Notes under the pieces: generated by a model | Databases searched by the model: none | Told to the model about the DNA's origin: nothing | What the model saw: the letters and a program-made list of their open reading frames with translations, nothing else | Source of the DNA: CBFFRJ01 sp051486985 | GTDB taxonomy: Bacteria > Pseudomonadota > Gammaproteobacteria > Enterobacterales > Enterobacteriaceae | DNA length: 64,000 nt | NCBI RefSeq assembly: GCF_051486985.1 | Contig: NZ_JAHVDV010000010.1 | Coordinates: forward strand, 1 to 64,000 | Direction: 5' to 3' | Program-made: the position numbers and the translations under genes | In this document: piece after piece, positions 57,360 through 64,000 of the stretch | Position numbering within the stretch: position 1 is the first letter of the stretch | Layout of the letters: each line of letters begins with the position of its first letter

Positions 57360-59635
57360 ATAAGCCAGTAAAGCTGACTGAGCCGGCCTTTTGCCTCCAC
57401 AGTCTTAATAAATATGCCTCGTTGATGACCACGGGTAATGGCTATATGGGCATCCGTGCTACTCATGAAGAAGCCTACACTCAGCAGACACGCGGAATGT
57501 ATCTGGCTGGTCTTTACCACCGGGCAGGTCAGGATGAAAGCACCGAACTGGTCAATCTCCCGGACGTGGTGGGGATGGAACTTACCCTTAATGGCGAGGT
57601 TTTTTCCCTGCAACGCGGTGTTATTGAAAGCTGGCGGCGAGAGTTAGATGTCGCCACCGGGGAACTGTCACGCGCGGTAATCTGGCAATCGCCAGACGGG
57701 GCAAGGTTTGCGCTGGAAAGTCGGCGCTTTGCCTCGGTTGAGAAGCTGCCCTTACTGGCACTGGAGGTGTCCATAACCCCTCTGGATGCGGATGCCAGCA
57801 TATCAATCACCACCGGAATCGATGCCACCATGACCAATCATGGTCGCCAGCATCTTGATGAAGTGCAGGTGCGGGTCTTTGGTCAACATCTTTTACAGGG
57901 CATTTACCGCACCCAGGACGGACGAAACGATGTCGCCATCTCCTCTTATTGCCATCTCGATGGCGACGTCCAGCGTAGTTTTACCGCAAAGGAGCGCCGT
58001 CTGCTGCAGCACAACAGCGTGCATGCACGGGCCGGGCAGCGTATCACCCTGCAGAAGATCAACTGGATTACGTGGACAGAGGAGCGTCTGGTCTCAGTTG
58101 AGACCTGGGGTAAACAGTCGCTGGCAAAACTTGAAGCCAGTGTGCAGCAGGGTTACGACGCGTTGCTGGAGGAATCTGCTAACAACTGGGGTGAGTGGTG
58201 GAAACGCAGTCGCGTAGAGGTGACCAGCGTCGCCGCCACCCGGGATCAGCAGGCGCTGGATTTTGCGCTTTACCAGCTTCGGGCCATGACCCCAGCTCAC
58301 GATGAACGCAGCAGCATAGGGGCTAAGGGGCTGACGGGGGAAGGGTACAAAGGTCATGTTTTCTGGGATACCGAGGTGTTTCTGCTGCCGTTTCACCTGT
58401 TTACCCGCCCGGATATCGCCCGACGCCTGCTGCGCTACCGCTGGCATAATTTGTCTCAGGCCCGGGAAAAAGCCCGTCGCAATGGCTGGCAGGGGGCACT
58501 GTTTCCGTGGGAGAGTGCGCGTAGTGGTGAAGAAGAGACGCCTGAGTTCGCCGCCATTAACATCCGCACCGGGCTGCGGCAGAAAGTGGCCTCAGCGCAG
58601 GCGGAACACCATCTCGTGGCCGACATCGCGTGGGCCGTGGTGAGTTACTGGCATGCCACCGGCGATATGGGCTTTATGGCTCATGAGGGAATGGCGCTAC
58701 TGCTGGAGACGGCGATGTTCTGGATCAGTCGTGCCGTAATGGTGAAGGGGCGGCTGGAGATCCACGATGTTATTGGCCCGGATGAATACACTGAGCATGT
58801 GAACAATAATGCGTTTACCAACTACATGGCTTACTACAACGTCGAGCAGGCACTCTGGTTCGCGCGCTTTCTGAAGTGCAGTGACGAAGCCTTTATCCAC
58901 CGCGCCGGGCACTTTTTACAGCACCTGTGGCGACCCGAGCCAGGGGAGGATGGGATCCTGCCTCAGGATGACGCCTTCCTCAGCAAGCCCACCATTGACC
59001 TGGCGAAATATAAAGCGAACGCCGGCAAGCAGACCATTTTACTGGATTATTCACGGTCTGAAGTCAATGAGATGCAGATCCTGAAGCAGGCGGATGTGGT
59101 CATGCTGGCCTACATGTTGCCCGAGCAGTTTAGCCGACAGGCGTGCCTTGCGAATCTGCGTTTTTATGAACCGCGAACTATTCATGACTCGTCGCTGAGC
59201 AAAGCGATTCACGGCATTGTGGCCGCACGCTGTCAGGAGCGTGAGATGAGCTACAGATTCTGGCAGGAGGGGGCACTTATCGATCTTGGTGTCGATCCGC
59301 ACAGTTGTGATGACGGTATTCATGCTGCTGCAACCGGCGCTATCTGGCTGGGGGCAATCCAGGGATTTGCCGGAGTGAGCGTACGCCACGGTGAGCTGCA
59401 TGTGGATCCGGTTTTACCGGTGCACTGGCAGAGTCTGAGGTTCCCTCTTTGCTGGCAGAACAGCGATCTGCTCATCACCATAAATGAAACGGAGATACGG
59501 ATTAACGCCGGGGCGGTAGTGCATCTTTGGGTCGAGGGAAAAAAACGCATCCTCCAAAGGGGGGATACTGTCATTCAACGCGCATTTTTTTCGCTTGATA
59601 ATGGGACCGCTACCACATGGAGGGGAGACGAATGA
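57356..59635 (+). CDS. ycjT: Kojibiose phosphorylase (GH65)
   Basis: A 759-residue GH65 phosphorylase (E. coli 755). The substrate and phosphate region is seen in GYKGHVFWDTEVFLLPF (about 330-346), and the general acid Glu lies in IHDVIGPDEYTEHVNNN (about 470-486). It splits kojibiose with phosphate into glucose and beta-glucose 1-phosphate, which YcjU converts to glucose 6-phosphate. Its last codons contain a copy of the YcjW-type operator. Confidence 0.93.
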   Translation: MNKPVKLTEPAFCLHSLNKYASLMTTGNGYMGIRATHEEAYTQQTRGMYLAGLYHRAGQDESTELVNLPDVVGMELTLNGEVFSLQRGVIESWRRELDVATGELSRAVIWQSPDGARFALESRRFASVEKLPLLALEVSITPLDADASISITTGIDATMTNHGRQHLDEVQVRVFGQHLLQGIYRTQDGRNDVAISSYCHLDGDVQRSFTAKERRLLQHNSVHARAGQRITLQKINWITWTEERLVSVETWGKQSLAKLEASVQQGYDALLEESANNWGEWWKRSRVEVTSVAATRDQQALDFALYQLRAMTPAHDERSSIGAKGLTGEGYKGHVFWDTEVFLLPFHLFTRPDIARRLLRYRWHNLSQAREKARRNGWQGALFPWESARSGEEETPEFAAINIRTGLRQKVASAQAEHHLVADIAWAVVSYWHATGDMGFMAHEGMALLLETAMFWISRAVMVKGRLEIHDVIGPDEYTEHVNNNAFTNYMAYYNVEQALWFARFLKCSDEAFIHRAGHFLQHLWRPEPGEDGILPQDDAFLSKPTIDLAKYKANAGKQTILLDYSRSEVNEMQILKQADVVMLAYMLPEQFSRQACLANLRFYEPRTIHDSSLSKAIHGIVAARCQEREMSYRFWQEGALIDLGVDPHSCDDGIHAAATGAIWLGAIQGFAGVSVRHGELHVDPVLPVHWQSLRFPLCWQNSDLLITINETEIRINAGAVVHLWVEGKKRILQRGDTVIQRAFFSLDNGTATTWRGDE
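59601..59616. promoter_or_regulatory. Second LacI-type operator copy at ycjT/ycjU
   Basis: ATGGGACCGCTACCAC, identical over 16 bases to the site at the ycjM promoter, here within the end of ycjT and 15 bases before the ycjU start. It could act as an auxiliary operator or internal roadblock. Confidence 0.7.
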
Positions 59636-60300
59636 AAAAGCAACCACAGGCCATTATTTTTGATCTGGACGGTGTCATTACCGATACCGCACACCTGCAT
59701 TTTTCTGCATGGCGGCAAATTGCCGGCGATATCGGCATTGAGATAGATGAAGCATTTAACGACACCCTAAAAGGGATCAGTCGCAGCGAATCACTCAGAC
59801 GCATCCTGCAGTACGGCGCTAAGGAGAGTGCATTTAGCGAGGAGGCAAGGGCCGCTCTTGCTGCCCGCAAAAACAGCCTCTATGTCGGGTCGCTCAGGCA
59901 ATTAACGGCGCAGTCGGTACTGCCCGGTATTCGTGAACTGCTCTCCACCTTAAAAGCGTTAACGATCCCGACTGCTCTGGCGTCGGTATCGCTCAATGCG
60001 CCTGCGATTGTGCAGGCCCTGGAACTCGACACTTATTTCGATTTTTGCGCCGATGCAGCTCAAATCAGCCATTCGAAACCGGATCCAGAAATTTTTCTCG
60101 CCGCCTGCAAAGGCCTTGGGGTGGATCCACGTGACTGTATCGGGGTAGAGGATGCGCAGGCAGGGATCGACGCTATTAATGCCTGTGGCATGCGTTCCGT
60201 GGGGATTGGCCGGGGGCTCATTCATGCAGATTTACTGCTTTCAGGGACCGAATTACTGACGTGGCCGCGCTTATCGGCTTTCTGGCAAAACGACAAGTAA
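59632..60300 (+). CDS. ycjU: Beta-phosphoglucomutase
   Basis: A 222-residue HAD phosphomutase (219 in E. coli) with the nucleophile motif DLDGVITDT (about 13-21), SLNAP and SKPDPEIF (about 149-156), and GVEDAQAGIDA. It turns beta-glucose 1-phosphate from YcjT into glucose 6-phosphate. The ATG at 59632 overlaps the ycjT stop and follows GGAGGGGA. Confidence 0.93.
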   Translation: MKKQPQAIIFDLDGVITDTAHLHFSAWRQIAGDIGIEIDEAFNDTLKGISRSESLRRILQYGAKESAFSEEARAALAARKNSLYVGSLRQLTAQSVLPGIRELLSTLKALTIPTALASVSLNAPAIVQALELDTYFDFCADAAQISHSKPDPEIFLAACKGLGVDPRDCIGVEDAQAGIDAINACGMRSVGIGRGLIHADLLLSGTELLTWPRLSAFWQNDK

Positions 60301-60310
60301 GGGATTCAAT

Positions 60311-61393
60311 ATGGCACAGCTTTCTTTGCAACATATTCAAAAAATATACGATAACCAGGTACAGGTCGTGAAAGACTTCAATCTGGAAATTGAAGACAAA
60401 GAATTTATTGTTTTTGTCGGGCCGTCAGGCTGCGGAAAATCAACCACATTGCGCATGATTGCCGGGCTCGAAGAGATCAGCGGCGGCGATTTACTGATAG
60501 ATGGTAAGCGAATGAATGATGTACCGGCCAAATCACGCAATATTGCGATGGTGTTTCAGAATTATGCGTTATATCCGCATATGTCCGTCTACGACAACAT
60601 GGCTTTTGGCCTGAAGATGCAGAAAATCAGCCAGCAAGTCATTGACGAGCGGGTTAACTGGGCAGCGCAAATCCTGGGGCTACGTGACTACCTGAAGCGT
60701 AAGCCCGGTGCGCTCTCCGGTGGTCAACGTCAGCGTGTGGCGCTGGGGCGGGCGATTGTCCGTGAAGCGGGGGTATTCCTGATGGATGAACCTCTGTCCA
60801 ACCTCGATGCCAAACTGCGAGTGCAGATGCGGGCGGAAATCAGCAAGCTTCATCAGAAGCTTAACACCACCATGATTTATGTTACCCATGATCAAACCGA
60901 AGCCATGACCATGGCGACGCGCATTGTCATCATGAAGGCCTGTATTATTCAGCAGGTTGGTGCACCTAAAGACGTTTATAATCACCCGGCAAATATTTTT
61001 GTCGCAGGTTTTATTGGCTCACCCGCAATGAACTTTATTCGCGGCACGATTGATGCAGACCAGTTTGTTACGGAAACCCTTAAATTAACAATTCCGTCAT
61101 CCATGCTGAGTGCATTAAAGACGCGCGGATATGAACATAAAGCCGTAATCATGGGTATTCGTCCCGAGGATATTCATCCTCGGCAAGATAATGTTCAAGG
61201 TGTGATAGCAAAAATAAGTGTTGCCGAATTAACGGGTGCAGAATTTATGCTTTATACCACTGTTGGGGGGCACGAACTGGTTGTTCGTGCCGGTGCAATG
61301 AATGATTTTCATGCGGGGGATACTATTCAGATTCATTTTGATATGGAAAAAAGCCATTTCTTTGATGCTGAGTCCGAGATTGCAATTCAATAA
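60311..61393 (+). CDS. ycjV: Sugar ABC transporter ATPase
   Basis: A 360-residue MalK/MsmX-type ATPase: Walker A GPSGCGKST (about 37-45), signature LSGGQ (about 135-139), Walker B FLMDEP (about 155-160) and a C-terminal OB-like regulatory domain. It should energise YcjN/O/P. In E. coli K-12 the gene is disrupted, as I recall; here it is full length and uninterrupted, so the importer looks complete. Confidence 0.93.
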   Translation: MAQLSLQHIQKIYDNQVQVVKDFNLEIEDKEFIVFVGPSGCGKSTTLRMIAGLEEISGGDLLIDGKRMNDVPAKSRNIAMVFQNYALYPHMSVYDNMAFGLKMQKISQQVIDERVNWAAQILGLRDYLKRKPGALSGGQRQRVALGRAIVREAGVFLMDEPLSNLDAKLRVQMRAEISKLHQKLNTTMIYVTHDQTEAMTMATRIVIMKACIIQQVGAPKDVYNHPANIFVAGFIGSPAMNFIRGTIDADQFVTETLKLTIPSSMLSALKTRGYEHKAVIMGIRPEDIHPRQDNVQGVIAKISVAELTGAEFMLYTTVGGHELVVRAGAMNDFHAGDTIQIHFDMEKSHFFDAESEIAIQ

Positions 61394-61461
61394 TTTCACA
61401 CTCCACAAACGCCTGTTTTCGGAGTGAGGTGCATTTTTTAGTGATTTAACAAGGAATAAAA

Positions 61462-62373
61462 ATGAAAAAATTATTGTCCTCTACTGCGCTGGTCATGTGC
61501 GCGGGAATGGCCTGCGTACAGGCTGCAGAAAACAATGACTGGCATTTTAATATCGGTGCCATGTATGAAATAGAAAACGTCGAGGGTTACGCCGAAGACA
61601 TGGATGGTCTGTATGAGCCCTCCATCTGGTTTAATGCGTCCACCGGCCCCTGGAAAATCGCGCTGGCTTATTATCAGGAGGGGCCTGTTGATTACAGCAG
61701 TGGTACACGAGGCAGCTGGTTTGATCGACCGGAACTGGAAGTTCGGTATCAGTTTACCGAAAGCGAGGATTTTGCTTTCGGTTTAACGGGCGGCGTGCGT
61801 AACTACGGTTATCATTTCAAAGATGAGCACGGCGCTGATGCAGGAACAGCAAATATGCAACGCTGGAAAATTCAGCCTGACTGGGATGCAAAAATTAATG
61901 ATGAGTGGCGTTTTAGTGGCTGGCTTTCCATGTACCGTTTTGCCAATGATTTAGATAAAACCGGTTATGCCGATAGTCGCCTGGAAGGCGAGATGGGTTT
62001 TTCATATAAAATAAATGAAACCGTCTCGGTCACCACAAATTATTATTTTGAACGTGGTTTTAACATGGATGACTCAAAAAATAATGGTGAATTCTCAACC
62101 CAGGAGATCCGCGCCTATGTTCCAGTCTCATTAGGCAACTCAACAATAACGCCCTATGGACGCATTGGGCTTGACCGTTGGTCTAACTGGGACTGGCGGG
62201 ATGATATAGAGCGTGAAGGCCATGATTTTAACAGGGTCGGACTGCTCTACGCGTACGACTTTCAGAACGGCTTTTCTGCCTCACTTGAATACGCCTTCGA
62301 ATGGCAGCACCATGATGAAGGGGATAGCGATAAGTTCCATTATGCGGGAGTGGGAATTAACTACGCATTCTGA
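61462..62373 (+). CDS. ompG: OmpG monomeric outer-membrane porin
   Basis: A 303-residue protein (301 in E. coli) with a signal peptide (MKKLLSSTALVMCAGMACVQA) and a 14-strand barrel of alternating residues ending in aromatic YAF. Sequence follows OmpG through NDWHFNIGAMYEIENVEGY and EREGHDFNRVGLLYAYDFQNG. OmpG passes oligosaccharides larger than those allowed by OmpF/C, which fits the disaccharide enzymes upstream. The 68-base gap after ycjV has no evident separate promoter or terminator. Confidence 0.95.
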   Translation: MKKLLSSTALVMCAGMACVQAAENNDWHFNIGAMYEIENVEGYAEDMDGLYEPSIWFNASTGPWKIALAYYQEGPVDYSSGTRGSWFDRPELEVRYQFTESEDFAFGLTGGVRNYGYHFKDEHGADAGTANMQRWKIQPDWDAKINDEWRFSGWLSMYRFANDLDKTGYADSRLEGEMGFSYKINETVSVTTNYYFERGFNMDDSKNNGEFSTQEIRAYVPVSLGNSTITPYGRIGLDRWSNWDWRDDIEREGHDFNRVGLLYAYDFQNGFSASLEYAFEWQHHDEGDSDKFHYAGVGINYAF

Positions 62374-62381
62374 TAAACCGT

Positions 62382-62400
62382 GGCGCCCTCTGGGCGCCTT
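62382..62400 (+). terminator. Terminator between ompG and ycjW
   Basis: GGCGCCC, TCT, GGGCGCC then a short T run. It lies between the convergent ompG and ycjW genes. Confidence 0.65.
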
Positions 62401-62405
62401 TGCGC

Positions 62406-63413
62406 TTAAATTGATTGCGATAGAAAAATGTGGGTGTCAATAATCGTGTTTTTCTGGGTGAGCTTGCCGGCAATAAGCTGGAATAAGGTTTCGCAACTTT
62501 TTACGCCGAGCGCTTGCGTGGGGATTTCAATTCCCCCAGGTGGAGGATTCAGGATGAAGGAGAGCATCTCATTACCATAACCGACAACGGCAAGTTGTTT
62601 AGGTATGTTGATTTTTTTATCCGCCGCCACTTTGTATAAACTCACCAGTTTTAATCCATCAGTAGCGAATACCGCATCGGGTAGCTCAGGAAGACTAAGC
62701 AATTTATTTGCCGCGACCATAGCGCTTTCGTGGGTATAACCGCCATCCATTATCCAGTCATCATTTATTGAAAGAACATGGGCTTTGAGGCTTGCTTTAT
62801 AACCATTTACCCGATCCACCGAAACATGATAATTCAAAGGCGCATGCAGACAGGCAATTTTTCGATGGCCGCTCTCAATCAGGGTGTTTGTCAGAATAAT
62901 ACTGTCCTGATAATTGTCAGTATCGACTGAATATACGTGCTGGTACTCGCCTTCAACTTTGCCGATGACAACAACAGGAACTTCATATTTATCAAGTCTG
63001 GCAAAAAAAGATTCATCAGCCGGTGAGCTAAGCAGAATAATGCCTTTAATCATTTTTTGCTTAATTTTACTCTCGCATTTCTGCAGATCATCTTCGGTAC
63101 TTCGGGAGGTTTGTAATATGACGTCAAAGCCCTTCTCCTCAGCTTTAGCCATAATAGCGTGCAGCACTTCAGAGAAAAAAGGATTGCCTGCGGTGGTTTT
63201 TGCCGAGCGGGTGGAGATGACCATTATGGCATCGAAGCCTGAAGATGTCAGGGCGCGGGCTAATTTATTGGGCTGATATTGTAGTTCGTCTATTGCGCGC
63301 AGCACTTTTTCACGGGCTTCTGGTGAAATATTGGTTTGCTTATTGAGAACCCGCGATACCGTCGATTTTGATACGCCTGCAATACGTGCAATATCATAAA
63401 TGGTTGGTGACAT
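62406..63413 (-). CDS. ycjW: LacI-family repressor of ycj genes
   Basis: A 335-residue regulator with an N-terminal LacI helix-turn-helix (TIYDIARIAGVSKSTVSRVLNK, residues 3-24), a hinge helix (NKLARALTS) and a periplasmic-binding-like effector domain. It is convergent with ompG. It probably represses the ycjM-ompG operon through the two 16-bp operators. In E. coli it has been connected to pspE and sulfide production. The inducer is unknown; a kojibiose- or glucoside-derived sugar is plausible. Confidence 0.92.
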   Translation of the reverse strand: MSPTIYDIARIAGVSKSTVSRVLNKQTNISPEAREKVLRAIDELQYQPNKLARALTSSGFDAIMVISTRSAKTTAGNPFFSEVLHAIMAKAEEKGFDVILQTSRSTEDDLQKCESKIKQKMIKGIILLSSPADESFFARLDKYEVPVVVIGKVEGEYQHVYSVDTDNYQDSIILTNTLIESGHRKIACLHAPLNYHVSVDRVNGYKASLKAHVLSINDDWIMDGGYTHESAMVAANKLLSLPELPDAVFATDGLKLVSLYKVAADKKINIPKQLAVVGYGNEMLSFILNPPPGGIEIPTQALGVKSCETLFQLIAGKLTQKNTIIDTHIFLSQSI

Positions 63414-63563
63414 AATCCTTGAACCCCGCAGAAGCTAATGCCGCATATCTTAAGAAGTTAGATTGGGGATGACAACACAAGTTAATTGATTATCAGCAAC
63501 CTGACCCAATATCTTACCCTGTAGGTTATAATTTTTGCGAACTTCAGGCATAACGGGATGGCA

Positions 63564-64000
63564 ATGAAGCGATTTAAAAATGAACTGAGTGCGCTCGTCA
63601 ACCGGGGCATGGACCGTCATTTGCGGCTGGCAGTCACCGGTCTTAGCCGAAGCGGGAAAACGGCCTTTATTACGGCGATGGTTAATCAGTTATTAACCCT
63701 TCACGCCGGGGCGAGGTTGCCTTTACTTAGCGCCGTTCGCGAAGAGCGACTGCTGGGTGTGAAGCGCGTGCCGCAGCGGGATTTTGGTATTCCACGTTTT
63801 ACTTACGACGAAGGCCTGGCGCAGCTCTACGGTACGCCGCCCGCATGGCCGACCCCCACGCGCGGTGTGAGCGAAATTCGCCTCGCACTGCGTTTTCGCC
63901 AGCAGGATTCGCTGCTTCGCCACTTCAAAGATACTTCCACGTTATATCTCGAAATTGTGGATTACCCTGGCGAATGGCTGCTGGATCTGCCGATGCTGGC
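63564..64000 (+). CDS. ycjX: YcjX P-loop GTPase-like protein, N-terminal part
   Basis: The first 145 codons of a gene that runs off the window. The sequence follows E. coli YcjX (465 residues): Walker A GLSRSGKT (about 27-34) and VDYPGEW (about 133-139). YcjX and its neighbour YcjF are stress-induced proteins and co-occur with psp genes in many bacteria; the biochemical role is not settled. A TATAAT -10 (63526-63531) lies upstream. Confidence 0.93.
   Translation, partial: MKRFKNELSALVNRGMDRHLRLAVTGLSRSGKTAFITAMVNQLLTLHAGARLPLLSAVREERLLGVKRVPQRDFGIPRFTYDEGLAQLYGTPPAWPTPTRGVSEIRLALRFRQQDSLLRHFKDTSTLYLEIVDYPGEWLLDLPML

Noticed and set aside
1..64000. CRISPR arrays, insertion sequences and rRNA genes
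   Set aside because: No regularly spaced repeat array, transposase or rRNA-like sequence was seen; the 21-base iterons in O are contiguous and encode protein.

Overview
The window joins two very different pieces of an enterobacterial chromosome. The chromosomal genes (sapA/sapB, pspF-pspABCD-pspE, the ycjMNOPQRSTUV cluster, ompG, ycjW, ycjX) follow the E. coli order, and their proteins are close to but not identical with the E. coli ones. This suggests a close relative in the Enterobacter/Citrobacter/Lelliottia part of Enterobacteriaceae. The species cannot be fixed from the window.

Bases 1 to about 43,590 are most of a lambdoid siphovirus prophage; its integrase end lies beyond the left edge. 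From left to right it carries: a leftward recombination operon ending in a RecE-type exonuclease; an AT-rich leftward cassette encoding a HipA-like kinase and a DUF3037-type protein; a CI/Cro switch with a YdaT (CII-analogue) gene; lambda O- and P-like replication genes with origin iterons inside O; a run of small accessory genes, including a solitary methyltransferase; DUF1367, NinG and a Q-type antiterminator; an untranslated late leader with terminators and a tRNA-Arg(UCU); two holins, endolysin and nested Rz/Rz1 spanins; a GrlR-like gene; packaging and head genes; tail genes through tape measure, tip J protein and an S74-chaperone fibre; and an SOS-box-driven orphan umuC. Several inserted cassettes (morons) sit between intrinsic terminators, notably a TPR-like plus HEPN-like pair and a secreted protein gene between the tail tube and tape-measure genes.

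The prophage lies in the sap operon. Intact sapA and sapB are followed by only the first codons of sapC before phage DNA begins, so sapCDF is physically separated from its usual promoter. To the right, the sigma54-dependent psp membrane-stress operon is intact with its activator PspF. Next comes a complete sugar operon: glucosylglycerate phosphorylase, an ABC importer, the guloside/glucoside-interconverting YcjQRS, kojibiose phosphorylase, beta-phosphoglucomutase and the ATPase YcjV. The porin OmpG follows, and the LacI-type repressor YcjW is encoded convergently. Two copies of a 16-bp LacI-type operator mark the ycjM promoter and the ycjT/ycjU junction. The window ends inside ycjX.

The most interesting items are the kinase/DUF3037 cassette, the TPR/HEPN moron pair with a terminator in its leader, the matched operator geometry of the phage left and right promoters, and the split of the sap operon.
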